Shown here: positions 1 to 8,705 of the stretch, one piece after another
Layout of the letters: each line of letters opens with the position of its first letter
Position numbering within the stretch: position 1 is the first letter of the stretch
DNA from: Candidatus Loosdrechtia aerotolerans
GTDB taxonomy: Bacteria > Planctomycetota > Brocadiia > Brocadiales > Brocadiaceae
Assembly (NCBI GenBank): GCA_021646405.1
Contig: SOER01000034.1
Coordinates: 1-37,261, forward strand
Direction of reading: 5' to 3'
Length of the DNA: 37,261 nt
Made by a program: the position numbers and the translations under genes
The notes under the pieces: model-generated
The model's input: the letters and a program-made list of their open reading frames with translations, nothing else
Told to the model about the DNA's origin: nothing
Database searches by the model: none

Positions 1-339
1 GGTGACATTATGAAGCTGTTAGTTCGACAAGCTCACTACAAGGTTTTGGCACCACCGTTCCGGGTTAGCTGTTATTTTCATTTTTTATTTACAAGTATGT
101 CACCCCTTCGGGGTTTACAATTCTTCTGAGGTCTTTTGCTATAATCACGGCATCCCTTCGGGATTAAAAACAATTAAACATAAAGAATCACTGTTGCATC
201 ATAGTAACAGCATTAACCTTATAATAACACCTCCCCGTAAACCCGCTTACATAAAATGAAAATTCCTATACAATCAAGCTAAGGAGTAATGCTGTACTCT
301 TTCTGGTTCTCACACAAAGTTACCAAGGCATCAAGATAG

Positions 340-412
340 GTACCTGTACATAAATATTTGCGTATTGAAGCTCTCTATTAATAAAAATGTACAAAAATTT
401 GTGGTCAGGTAC
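340..412. repeat. 73-bp MITE-like element, copy 1
   Basis: This starts with GTACCTG and ends with CAGGTAC, so its termini are inverted repeats; the inner parts (ATAAATATTTG / CAAAAATTTGTGG) are also partly complementary. A second copy of exactly the same length lies at 26338-26410 and differs at about six positions by eye. It encodes nothing. It is probably a small non-autonomous mobile element, because the second copy interrupts a transposase gene. Confidence 0.8.
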
Positions 413-417
413 TATAT

Positions 418-460
418 CTGACGTCCAAGAGGTTTCCTGTGAAAACCTCTTGAATGTCAG
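418..460. repeat. Long imperfect stem-loop
   Basis: The left arm contains CCAAGAGGTTT and the right arm AAACCTCTTG. The outer bases CTGAC and GTCAG also pair, giving a stem of about 18 bp around a 6-7 base loop. There is no T-tract after it, so a palindromic repeat is more likely than an intrinsic terminator. Confidence 0.6.
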
Positions 461-610
461 TCCAACTCTGAACCCTGAACCCTGAATCTGGATAACTATA
501 AAATATTTTATTTGATATTTATAATTTAGAATGTATGGTTTAAAATATATATTTTGAGTTGTTTAATGAAAACTCCGTATTGAAAGATAAGGTATGAGTG
601 GGAAGATAAA

Positions 611-865
611 ATGTCTGAAGAAGGTGCCCGGAGACGAAAAGGGATTGTACATATTCAGCATGAGTATTGCAAAAAGTGCAGTATCTGTGTGAATTTTTGT
701 CCTGTAAAAAACTTAGAGATTCAAGAGCAGAAGTTGGTAGAGCTGGGAAGATGCATTGCCTGCAAGATGTGCCAGAGATATTGTCCGGATATAGCTATTG
801 AAATTGAGGAGATAGATGCCAAAACAGTTACTACAGGGGAACCAGGCCATAGCAATGGCGGCTGA
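611..865 (+). CDS. korD: 2-oxoacid:ferredoxin oxidoreductase, delta (ferredoxin) subunit
   Basis: An 84-residue dicluster ferredoxin-like subunit of a 2-oxoacid (probably 2-oxoglutarate) oxidoreductase. It would pass electrons between the TPP active site and soluble ferredoxin in the cytoplasm. Two 4Fe-4S motifs are visible: CKKCSICVNFCP (residues 20-31) and CIACKMCQRYCP (48-59). The last 50 bases overlap the start of korA in another frame, which points to translational coupling. It is the first gene of the korD-korA-korB operon. Length and cysteine spacing fit the family. The substrate is inferred from gene arrangement and cannot be read from the ferredoxin subunit itself. Confidence 0.88.
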   Translation: MSEEGARRRKGIVHIQHEYCKKCSICVNFCPVKNLEIQEQKLVELGRCIACKMCQRYCPDIAIEIEEIDAKTVTTGEPGHSNGG

Positions 866-1838
866 AAGCGCTGGATTAAAGTTCTTTGCCGGCTACCCTA
901 TTACACCCGCCTCTGAAATTATTCACGAAATGGTGAACAAGAGGCACATCAGGGTACTCCAGATGGAGGATGAGATTGCTTCTATTAATGCCATTATTGG
1001 TGCATCGCTGGCCGGACTCAAGACCATGACAGCTACTTCAGGACCTGGATTTTCTCTTATGCAGGAAAGCATCGGGATGGCCCACATGATGGAAGTGCCG
1101 ATTGTTATTGTAAATGTTCAAAGGGTAGGTCCCAGTACAGGCATGCCTACACTTCCTGCACAGGGAGATGTTATTCAGTGTATCCATGGCAGCCATGGAG
1201 ATTATTTTCCTATCGTATTTTATCCCAATTCCGTTGCTGAACTTTATCAATATACCATTATGGCGTTTAACGCTGCGGAAGAATCCCTGAGTCCTGTTAT
1301 TCTTCTCAGCGACGGCTATATCAGCCACCTGTATGAAACGATTACTCCCTCCGGAGATTTTGAAATAAAAGTACGCAGTCGTTCGCCTTTGGGTTCTGGT
1401 AACCGGCATTTTACAGGGCTTTCTCATGAAGATTCTTTGCCCAAAACATCGGATGTTGATAATTACCGGAGGCTTATTACCCGTTTGCAAGAAAAGCAGC
1501 AATCTGTTGCACAAAGGTATAATTATTATGAGTACCTGGAATGTAGTAAAGATACTGATACGCTTCTCATATCGTACGGTGGACTTTCGAGGGCAGCGTA
1601 TTATTTTAAGAATGATTTTTCTTTATACCGGCCGATACGAATGTTTCCCGTTGTTGAAGAGATCAGGAGTATAGCATCCCGGTATAAACGGATCCTTGTT
1701 ATGGAGATGAATACAGGGCAGTATGCACATGAAATCGAACGGATACTGCATCGCAATATAGAAAATATACCAATTCTCGGTGGTCGCATTGATTTAACAG
1801 AAATGAAACAAAAAATAAAGCAGAAGATGAATGAATAA
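816..1838 (+). CDS. korA: 2-oxoacid:ferredoxin oxidoreductase, alpha subunit
   Basis: The alpha subunit of the TPP-dependent 2-oxoacid:ferredoxin oxidoreductase, 340 residues. Together with KorB it interconverts 2-oxoglutarate plus CoA with succinyl-CoA, CO2 and reduced ferredoxin (oxidative or reductive TCA direction). The family motif GYPITPASEI is at about residues 26-35, followed by the pyrimidine-binding region with MEDEIASINAIIGAS and TATSGPGFSLM. The ATG at 816 follows a GAGGAG-type ribosome site that lies inside korD. The 50-base overlap with korD and 8-base overlap with korB show a tightly coupled operon. Paralogous enzymes use pyruvate or branched-chain oxoacids, so the exact substrate remains an inference. 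Confidence 0.9.
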   Translation: MPKQLLQGNQAIAMAAESAGLKFFAGYPITPASEIIHEMVNKRHIRVLQMEDEIASINAIIGASLAGLKTMTATSGPGFSLMQESIGMAHMMEVPIVIVNVQRVGPSTGMPTLPAQGDVIQCIHGSHGDYFPIVFYPNSVAELYQYTIMAFNAAEESLSPVILLSDGYISHLYETITPSGDFEIKVRSRSPLGSGNRHFTGLSHEDSLPKTSDVDNYRRLITRLQEKQQSVAQRYNYYEYLECSKDTDTLLISYGGLSRAAYYFKNDFSLYRPIRMFPVVEEIRSIASRYKRILVMEMNTGQYAHEIERILHRNIENIPILGGRIDLTEMKQKIKQKMNE

Positions 1839-2589
1839 GAATACCCATTTTAAACGTTATTTAAAACTTGATGTCTTACCCACGCCCTGGTGTCCGGGGT
1901 GCGGAAACGGTATTGTACTCAAAACAATATGCCAGTCGTTTGATGAACTGGATTTGCCAAAGAACGGCACTGTGGTTGTTTCAGGGATTGGATGCGCAGG
2001 CAGAAGTGCAGGCTTTTTTGATCTTGATTCTGTCCATACTGCCCATGGCAGGGCTTTACCGGTGGCTGAGGGTATTAAATATGCCAACGACGCCCTTACC
2101 GTTGTTGTTGTGAGCGGAGATGGCGATTTGCTTGGTATCGGGGGTAACCACTTGTTACATGCTATACGGCGAAAAACTGATATTACGGTAATATGCTATG
2201 CCAATGAAATCTATGCTATGACCGGTGGTCAGGTATCGCCTATTACACCGCATAATACGAAAACGCTCACAACACCTGATGGTAATCCTGATTATCCAAC
2301 CGATATACAATCTCTCTTTGGGTATCATAACTGTTTTTTTGCCCGTACTACGGCCTATCACCTGGGTCATATGAAGAAATGCATTACGGAAGCTTTGAAG
2401 TTTAAGGGTTTCTCTTTTGTAGAGGTAAGGACCATGTGTATTGTTAATTATGGCCGGAGATTGGGCTATAAGAACTCTAATGAAATGCTCTTGAATTTTA
2501 AGGATGTTTATAAAATGAATGATAATGCAGAAGAGTTAGCTCCGGATGAGATCGGGATTATAAGGGTGAATACAGACGGACACAGATAA
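1831..2589 (+). CDS. korB: 2-oxoacid:ferredoxin oxidoreductase, beta (TPP-binding) subunit
   Basis: The TPP-binding beta subunit, 252 residues. WCPGCGNG (about 20-27) is the typical N-terminal cysteine motif. The TPP/Mg signature is seen as GDGDLLGIGGNHL, followed by NEIYAMTGGQVSPITP, which is characteristic of Kor/Por beta chains. Its ATG overlaps the korA stop (ATGAATGAATAA). The C-terminus is short and ends just before a TTTGGGA-type repeat. No gamma subunit gene follows, although 2-oxoglutarate enzymes often have one. It must be elsewhere in the genome or dispensable here. Confidence 0.92.
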   Translation: MNKNTHFKRYLKLDVLPTPWCPGCGNGIVLKTICQSFDELDLPKNGTVVVSGIGCAGRSAGFFDLDSVHTAHGRALPVAEGIKYANDALTVVVVSGDGDLLGIGGNHLLHAIRRKTDITVICYANEIYAMTGGQVSPITPHNTKTLTTPDGNPDYPTDIQSLFGYHNCFFARTTAYHLGHMKKCITEALKFKGFSFVEVRTMCIVNYGRRLGYKNSNEMLLNFKDVYKMNDNAEELAPDEIGIIRVNTDGHR

Positions 2590-2625
2590 TAAACAGAATA
2601 GGTATAAGATTTCCTGTTTTTGATT

Positions 2626-2656
2626 TGTGGAATTTGGGATTTGATATTTGGAATTT
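2626..2656. repeat. TTTGGGA/TTTGGAA degenerate tract
   Basis: Three imperfect units (GGAATTTGGGA, TTTGATA, TTTGGAATTT) lie between the convergent korB and accA genes. Related tracts occur at 21993-22025 and near 34299-34315, so this is a dispersed low-complexity family. It is non-coding. Confidence 0.55.
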
Positions 2657-2671
2657 ACGCTATTTGTACGT

Positions 2672-3634
2672 TTACTCTTCCGAATATTTGCCGAGTGATC
2701 TGTACCGGTTATATCGGTTTTCGATAAGCGTATTAATGGGAATAGCCTTTAGTTCGTTTAGATATTTCATTATATATTTCTTAAGCGTATTTGCCATTAA
2801 TTTTGGATCTTTGTGGGCTCCTACCAGGGGTTCCGGAATAACATCATCTACTATCCCGAACGCCAGCAAATCTTTAGCGGTAAGCTTTAATGATTGAGCT
2901 GCTTCAGGTGCGTTTTCACTGTTTTTCCATAAAATTGCAGCACAACCTTCCGGTGAGATTACCGAGTAATAGGCGTATTCTAAAATGGCAAATTTATCAC
3001 CGATACCAATACCTAAGGCACCGCCGCTGCCACCCTCTCCTATCACAATGTTAATAATTGGAGTTTTCAACCGGAACATTTTATAAATATTTTCAGCAAT
3101 TGCATGTGCCTGTCCTCTTTCTTCTGCTCCAACATCAGGATTAGCCCCTGGTGTATCGATGAGGGTAATGATTGGTAAATGAAACTTTTCCGCAAGTTCC
3201 ATTTTCTGTAATGCCTTTCTATAACCCTCAGGATTTGGCATTCCAAAATTGCAAGCAATACGTTCCTTTGTGCTCTTTCCCTTCTGCTGTCCTATGATTA
3301 ACACCTTCTCCTGTCCGATCCTCCCCAGACCACAGATAATTGCCCTGTCGTCTCCAAAACGCTTATCTCCGTGAAGCTCAATAAAATCCTCGACAATAAG
3401 GGTAATGTAGTCCGAAGAGAGAGGACGCAAAGGATGACGCGCCAGCTTGACGATGTCGTAGGGAGTTAATTGATTGCACATCTTTACTTGCAGCTTCTCT
3501 TTTGTCTCTTTCAGACAGTTTATTTCTGAACTTCTGTCAAAACTATCTTTTGAAGAAGCATTTTCCAGATCTTCTATACGGTGTTCAATTTCTACAATGA
3601 GATTTTCTAATTCTATAATAGATTTTTCAGACAA
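2672..3634 (-). CDS. accA: Acetyl-CoA carboxylase carboxyltransferase, alpha subunit
   Basis: The alpha subunit of the carboxyltransferase that moves the carboxyl group from biotin to acetyl-CoA, the first step of fatty-acid synthesis. It is a 320-residue cytoplasmic protein, the usual family length. The N-terminal helical region (1-60) is followed by the ACCA core with ARHPLRP, ELHGDKRFGDD, NFGMPNPEGYRKA, LIDTPGANPDVGAEERGQ and the glycine-rich GEGGSGGALGIG. These are near-invariant in AccA. It is encoded alone on the minus strand, convergent with korB and divergent from tyrA. The partner accD is not in the window. Confidence 0.95.
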   Translation of the reverse strand: MSEKSIIELENLIVEIEHRIEDLENASSKDSFDRSSEINCLKETKEKLQVKMCNQLTPYDIVKLARHPLRPLSSDYITLIVEDFIELHGDKRFGDDRAIICGLGRIGQEKVLIIGQQKGKSTKERIACNFGMPNPEGYRKALQKMELAEKFHLPIITLIDTPGANPDVGAEERGQAHAIAENIYKMFRLKTPIINIVIGEGGSGGALGIGIGDKFAILEYAYYSVISPEGCAAILWKNSENAPEAAQSLKLTAKDLLAFGIVDDVIPEPLVGAHKDPKLMANTLKKYIMKYLNELKAIPINTLIENRYNRYRSLGKYSEE

Positions 3635-3955
3635 AACATCTCCTCTTTTTTCAGAATAGCGCTGATGAATGCGATAATATTCCCTGGAAAGTGTATACGC
3701 GTATGGAACAATATAGGGGGTTTATTTTAATTAATTTTCATTTTATTGCAAGTAAATTAACTGCTTTCCTTAAGGAGAAACAATAGCAATTACCTACAAG
3801 AAAGGTTTGTAATGTTTCAAGGACATTCATTGAAACAATTTAAAACATTGACAAAAAGAAATCAGGTATGTAACATTTGGTCTATTTGTACTTGTTACGA
3901 TATTTCATTCATTACACTTAATTATCCGAGAAAATTATCTGATAGTAAACCTTAT

Positions 3956-4906
3956 ATGCAATTTGAAACCGTCTGTATAATTGGCCCGGGACTCATCGGT
4001 GGTTCCATTGGCCTGGGGCTGAAAAAAAGAAATTTAGCCAGAACCGTTATTGGCGTTAGCCATAGGGCCTCTTCTCTGGAAAAAGCACGCAAAGTGAATG
4101 CAATTGATATTGGAGTTCTCCAGGTCGATAAAGCAGTGAAAGATGCTGATATTGTAATACTTGCTACGTCTGTAAACCAGATTATTCATTCAGTGAGAGA
4201 GGTTCTGCCGTTCATGAAGAGCAATGCAATCCTTACCGATGTAGGCAGTACGAAGGGTTGTATCGTGGAACATATAAATCGGAATAAGAGAGATGATGTT
4301 GCGTTTGTTGGTGTACACCCTATTGCCGGGTCTGAAAAAAAGGGGGTTGAATTTGCCTCGCCGGACCTCTTTGTGGACAGCACGTGTATTATAACGCCAT
4401 CACATGCCGGAGAAAGCGATGATGAGAGGGCCGGAGGCCGGGAGACCGGCGATTCAGATTCTCACCCCTGTAATTCCCCGTTCTCTCAACCCCGTTCTGA
4501 CTATTCAGCGGCATTAGAAACTGTTACTTGCTTATGGCAGCTTTTAGGTGCTAAAATTGTATTCATGAGCCCTCAACAGCACGATGAGATATTGGCACAG
4601 GTAAGTCACCTTCCTCATCTTGTTGCTACATGCCTGATCAATGCTATCCGGAAAGAACACCTTCAATACGGTGCCAGTGGATTAAGGGATACCACGAGGG
4701 TTGCATCCGGTGATCCGGCGTTATGGCTGGACATCTTTGATCAAAACCGCGAAAACATTATAAAATCGATTGATCAGCTTGTAAATGAGCTTAGTGGGTT
4801 TAAAGAGGACCTTTCGAATAAGGACAATGCCGGGTTACTGAACAGGTTAAAAGCGGCAAAATTACTACGTGACAGCGTATTTAATACAAAATCAAAAAGC
4901 GGGTAA
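3956..4906 (+). CDS. tyrA: Prephenate (arogenate) dehydrogenase
   Basis: An NAD(P)-dependent dehydrogenase of tyrosine biosynthesis that converts prephenate to 4-hydroxyphenylpyruvate (or arogenate to tyrosine). The Rossmann motif GPGLIGGSIG sits at residues 8-17 from this ATG. It is followed by DVGSTKG, GVHPIAGSEKKG and the helical C-terminal dimerisation domain (SHLPHLVA, SGLRDTTRVASGDP). The frame is open further upstream to an ATG at 3812, preceded by AAGAAAGG. The extra 48 residues do not resemble TyrA, so the ATG at 3956 is preferred, although it has only a weak ribosome site. A low-complexity insertion of about 35 residues (about 4401-4509) interrupts the region between the nucleotide-binding and C-terminal domains. 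No fused chorismate mutase or ACT domain is visible. Confidence 0.88.
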   Translation: MQFETVCIIGPGLIGGSIGLGLKKRNLARTVIGVSHRASSLEKARKVNAIDIGVLQVDKAVKDADIVILATSVNQIIHSVREVLPFMKSNAILTDVGSTKGCIVEHINRNKRDDVAFVGVHPIAGSEKKGVEFASPDLFVDSTCIITPSHAGESDDERAGGRETGDSDSHPCNSPFSQPRSDYSAALETVTCLWQLLGAKIVFMSPQQHDEILAQVSHLPHLVATCLINAIRKEHLQYGASGLRDTTRVASGDPALWLDIFDQNRENIIKSIDQLVNELSGFKEDLSNKDNAGLLNRLKAAKLLRDSVFNTKSKSG

Positions 4907-4938
4907 ACAGGAAACAGGAAACAGTTTAAATAGGCATT

Positions 4939-7803
4939 ATGTATTCAAGAATAGAGATATCCTTTAAGAACGAATCGATCGATCCTTTAGGAAGTGCCGT
5001 ACGGTCGGATATAGAAACCTTTGGCTTCCATGGAGTAACAAATGTCAGGGTATATCAGGTTTATATCCTTTTCGGGTATTTCAACAAAGACGAACTCGAT
5101 ACTATTGCCCGTAAGCTTCTGGCAGATATGGTAACTCAGCACTATCAGATATCGGATTTTGAGTCCCAAATGCCGGGTTTTCAGGGATATATTATTGAAA
5201 TTAGCCGTAAACCAGGTGTTATGGATCCGGCTGAACAGTCAGTTTTAAAAGCGCTTCATGATATAGGAATTCATGTCAACGGTGTGAAAACAGCAAAGAA
5301 GTATTGCATTGAAGGGGATTTGTCCCTGGAAACGGTCCGGGCCATAGCAACAAGGGTTCTTGCAAACACAAAGATAGAAGAGATTTTTATCTATCCGGAG
5401 ACACCTGATTACAATCACGGTACTATTCACTATACCTTTAAGAAGAATAGTATACCATTAATAAACGCAGATGAGGATCAGTTGGAGGAGATAAGTTCAC
5501 GTGGTCAGCTTTCTTTAAATGTGCAGGAAATGCAGGCTATCCAAAGCTACTACAGGTCACTTGACAGGGAACCTACGGATATTGAACTCGAAACAATTGC
5601 ACAAACATGGTCCGAACATTGTATTCATAAAACCTTGAGAGGTATTATTGATTTTCACGGAGACCGGATTGATAATTTATTACGTAGTACAATTATGAGG
5701 GCCACTGATGAACTGAGAAAACCATGGTGTGTTTCTGTATTTAAAGATAATGCTGGTATTATCCATTTTAACGATTCTTATAACATCTGTTTTAAAGTGG
5801 AGACCCATAATCACCCGTCTGCAATTGAACCGTACGGAGGTGCTAATACAGGAGTAGGGGGGGTGATCAGGGATGTAATGGGCACCGGGTTAGGGGGAAA
5901 ACCCGTTCTGAATACCGATGTGTTTTGTTTTGGCCTTCCGGATACCCCTCAGGGCAAAATTCCAAAAGGTGTTTTGCATCCGAAAAGAATATTCAAGGGC
6001 GTTGTTGCCGGGGTAAGGGATTACGGTAACCGTATGGGTATTCCGACCATGAATGGTGCCATCTTTTTTGATGAGCGGTATATCGGTAATCCTCTCGTAT
6101 TTTGCGGAACGGTTGGCCTTATCCCGAAAGATAAATGCCACAAAGAGGTTCATCCACATGATCTTATAGTCGTTGTGGGAGGAAGGACCGGCCGTGATGG
6201 AATTCACGGGGCAACATTTTCTTCTCTAGAGCTTCACGACCAGTCAGAGCAGATATCCGGTGGTGCGGTACAGATTGGTAATGCCATAACAGAAAAGGCA
6301 TTATTGGATGTGCTCCTGCAGGCCCGCGATAAAGGCCTCTATAACTCTATAACTGATTGTGGTGCCGGAGGTTTATCCTCGGCCGTCGGGGAAATGGGTC
6401 AGGACCTGGGAGCTGTTGTTTCCTTAGAAAAGGTACCACTGAAATATGAGGGCCTTACCTATACGGAGATATGGATTTCTGAATCACAGGAACGAATGGT
6501 GCTTGCCGTTCCACCAGAGAAGGAGGTTGAATTACTGGGTTTATTTGAATCAGAAAATGTTGAGGCAGTAGTTATTGGAAGGTTTACCGGTGACAAGACC
6601 TTGCGTCTGCTCTACGATTCTCAGGTGGTTGGTGAGATAGATATGGATTTTCTCCATAAGGGTATACCGAGGTTAGTGCGTGAAGCAGTATGGCATAAGC
6701 CCGTTTTTGAAGAACCTGTTTTACCGGAAAAAGGGGATTATGGAGATGATATAAAAAAGATACTCTCTGCCTGGAACGTTTGCAGCAAGGAATGGGTTAT
6801 ACGGCAATACGACCACGAGGTGCAGGGAGGGAGTGTTTTGAAACCCCTTCAGGGTATCTATAATGACGGGCCAGGCGATGCATGTATTATAACACCGGTA
6901 CTGGGGTCGAAACGGGGTGTAATCGTATCGAACGGAATGAATCCTCGGTACGGTGATATAGACCCGTATCAAATGGCTGCTTCAGCAATTGATGAAGCAC
7001 TGCGGCAAATAATAGCTGTCGGTGGAAGTTTAGAGCAGGTTGCACTTCTGGATAATTTCTGTTGGGGTAATACCAATAAACCGGACCGTCTGGGTAGCCT
7101 TGTAAAGGCTGCACAAGCCTGTTATGACATTGCCATTGCATACGAAACCCCGTTTATTTCCGGGAAAGATAGTCTGAATAATGAATTTGTTACCGACACA
7201 GAGACGATTGTAATTCCGCCAACATTGCTTATTTCTGCTGTTTCAGTAATAGAAGATGTGGAGAATGCTGTGTCAATGGATATAAAAGAGCCGGGCAACC
7301 TGGTATATCTCGTTGGTCTTACCCGTACAGAACTTGGTGGTTCACATTACTATGGCAACTATGGATATACAGGTAACAACGTTCCAAAGGTTGATGCCAC
7401 CCTGGGGAGGCGAGTCATGAATGCCATATCACGGGCAACGCGGCAGGGGATCGTGAGTTCGTGCCATGACTGTTCTGAAGGAGGGCTTGCCGTTGCTGCT
7501 GCTGAAATGGCGTTTGCAGGGGGGTATGGTATGACGCTTGACCTCTTCGCAATAGCTACCGATAGGCCGATTTACAGAAACGACACCCTTCTTTTTTCTG
7601 AATCGAATAGTCGCTTCATTGTTGAGATACGGCCTGAGCATCAAAAACAATTTGAAATACTTTTACAGGGTGTTCCCTATGGAATGATGGGGAGGGTGAT
7701 AGCAGAGCCGTTATTTCAGGTTAAAGGACTTGATAATAAGCTGGTCATCAACGAAAATATTTACGAGTTAAAGGAGGCATGGCAGTCGCCGCTGAGATGG
7801 TAA
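4939..7803 (+). CDS. purL: Phosphoribosylformylglycinamidine synthase, PurS-PurS-PurL fusion
   Basis: The ATP-dependent synthetase of purine step 4 (FGAR to FGAM), which receives ammonia from PurQ. It is 954 residues, about 200 longer than a small-type PurL. The extra N-terminus looks like two tandem PurS-like units, roughly residues 4-75 and 85-157. The second carries KPGVMDPAEQSVLKAL and GVKTAKKYCIEGD, close to stand-alone PurS. The PurL core follows with WSEHCIHKT, KVETHNHPSAIEPYGGA, GGVIRDVMGTG, GGRTGRDGIHGATF and the C-terminal half with SGKDSLNNEF and SSCHDCSEGGLAVA. It lies 32 bases after tyrA and 94 bases before purQ, so the two purine genes probably share transcription. No separate purS is needed. 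Confidence 0.95.
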   Translation: MYSRIEISFKNESIDPLGSAVRSDIETFGFHGVTNVRVYQVYILFGYFNKDELDTIARKLLADMVTQHYQISDFESQMPGFQGYIIEISRKPGVMDPAEQSVLKALHDIGIHVNGVKTAKKYCIEGDLSLETVRAIATRVLANTKIEEIFIYPETPDYNHGTIHYTFKKNSIPLINADEDQLEEISSRGQLSLNVQEMQAIQSYYRSLDREPTDIELETIAQTWSEHCIHKTLRGIIDFHGDRIDNLLRSTIMRATDELRKPWCVSVFKDNAGIIHFNDSYNICFKVETHNHPSAIEPYGGANTGVGGVIRDVMGTGLGGKPVLNTDVFCFGLPDTPQGKIPKGVLHPKRIFKGVVAGVRDYGNRMGIPTMNGAIFFDERYIGNPLVFCGTVGLIPKDKCHKEVHPHDLIVVVGGRTGRDGIHGATFSSLELHDQSEQISGGAVQIGNAITEKALLDVLLQARDKGLYNSITDCGAGGLSSAVGEMGQDLGAVVSLEKVPLKYEGLTYTEIWISESQERMVLAVPPEKEVELLGLFESENVEAVVIGRFTGDKTLRLLYDSQVVGEIDMDFLHKGIPRLVREAVWHKPVFEEPVLPEKGDYGDDIKKILSAWNVCSKEWVIRQYDHEVQGGSVLKPLQGIYNDGPGDACIITPVLGSKRGVIVSNGMNPRYGDIDPYQMAASAIDEALRQIIAVGGSLEQVALLDNFCWGNTNKPDRLGSLVKAAQACYDIAIAYETPFISGKDSLNNEFVTDTETIVIPPTLLISAVSVIEDVENAVSMDIKEPGNLVYLVGLTRTELGGSHYYGNYGYTGNNVPKVDATLGRRVMNAISRATRQGIVSSCHDCSEGGLAVAAAEMAFAGGYGMTLDLFAIATDRPIYRNDTLLFSESNSRFIVEIRPEHQKQFEILLQGVPYGMMGRVIAEPLFQVKGLDNKLVINENIYELKEAWQSPLRW

Positions 7804-7897
7804 AAACCGAAGATATGGGGTTGTCATACGAAAATACCTATCTTGTATACAGAGAGAATTACAGTATACTTATAAGAGTGGAAGTTTAAATTGAAAG

Positions 7898-8692
7898 ATG
7901 AAACAAACACCAAAAGTACTCATTCTTAGAACAGCAGGAACAAATTGTGACTATGAAACCGGATACGCCTTTGAAAAGGCCGGGGCAAAGGTTGATATAG
8001 TCCATATTAATGCGCTCCTGGCAAACAAAAAACTCCTCGGAGAATATCAGATTCTGGCCATTCCTGGCGGATTTACTTACGGAGACGATGTTTCTGCCGG
8101 TAAAATATTAGCAAACCAGATTAAATATCACCTGGAAGAGGATATCCGGGCCTTTATCCTCGAGAAAAAATTGATCCTTGGCATTTGCAATGGATTTCAG
8201 GTATTAATGAAGGCGGGATTATTGCCGTCAATCACTCATTCTGATCAGGGGGCAACCCTGACCTTTAATGATTCACATAAATTCGAGGATCGATGGGTTT
8301 ATCTGGAGGTTTGCTCAAGTACATCTCCGTTTATCCATAATGGACATGCATCAAGGATGTATCTTCCTGTGGCACATGGTGAAGGGAAATTTGTTACAAA
8401 AGATGAAGGTGTATTGAACAGGATTATTGCGAACCGCCAAATTGTTTTTAAATATGTAAATGCACAGGGTGAAGAAGCCGGTTATCCATGGAACCCGAAT
8501 GGTTCTGTTGAAAATATAGCAGGAATTTGCGATACCACTGGCCAGATTTTAGGTATGATGCCGCATCCCGAGAGGTATGTAGAACCAACACAGCATCCGT
8601 GTTGGACCCGTAGTAACAGGTTAAGGGATTGGGGAGACGGCCTTTCCATCTTTAAAAACGCTGTTAACTACGCGAAATCAACCTTTTCATAA
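7898..8692 (+). CDS. purQ: Phosphoribosylformylglycinamidine synthase, glutaminase subunit PurQ
   Basis: A class I glutamine amidotransferase that releases ammonia for PurL. It has 264 residues, at the long end for PurQ. LRTAGTNCDYET at the N-terminus and GGFTYGDDVSAGKI are PurQ hallmarks. The nucleophile cysteine lies in LGICNGFQVL (about residue 93), and the His/Glu of the triad lie in MMPHPERY near the C-terminus. It follows purL on the same strand and ends 13 bases before the convergent nuoF, leaving no room for a conventional terminator between them. Confidence 0.94.
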   Translation: MKQTPKVLILRTAGTNCDYETGYAFEKAGAKVDIVHINALLANKKLLGEYQILAIPGGFTYGDDVSAGKILANQIKYHLEEDIRAFILEKKLILGICNGFQVLMKAGLLPSITHSDQGATLTFNDSHKFEDRWVYLEVCSSTSPFIHNGHASRMYLPVAHGEGKFVTKDEGVLNRIIANRQIVFKYVNAQGEEAGYPWNPNGSVENIAGICDTTGQILGMMPHPERYVEPTQHPCWTRSNRLRDWGDGLSIFKNAVNYAKSTFS

Positions 8693-8705
8693 GAGATACT
8701 GTATA

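Larger units (their letters stand above)
1..610. other. Repeat-rich non-coding leader upstream of korDAB
   Basis: No convincing gene is seen here. The stretch holds small CCCCTTCGGGG / CCCTTCGGGA hairpins near 103-160, one copy of a 73-bp dispersed element (340-412), a long imperfect stem-loop (418-460) and a run of GAACCCT-type heptamers near 468-490. The AT-rich stretch 490-570 just upstream of korD could carry its promoter, but I could not pick boxes with confidence. The content looks like accumulated small repeats rather than decayed coding sequence. Confidence 0.6.

Noticed and set aside
103-160. CCCCTTCGGGG and CCCTTCGGGA hairpins as terminators
   Set aside because: The stems are only 4-5 bp and lack T-tracts; they are more likely short dispersed palindromes.
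2625-2897. Plus-strand open frame antisense to accA
   Set aside because: It overlaps the conserved 3' end of accA and begins in a simple repeat; composition follows accA in reverse.
3812-3955. N-terminal extension of TyrA from ATG 3812
   Set aside because: The 48 residues lack similarity to TyrA and the Rossmann motif starts right after ATG 3956, though the upstream site has the better ribosome-binding sequence.
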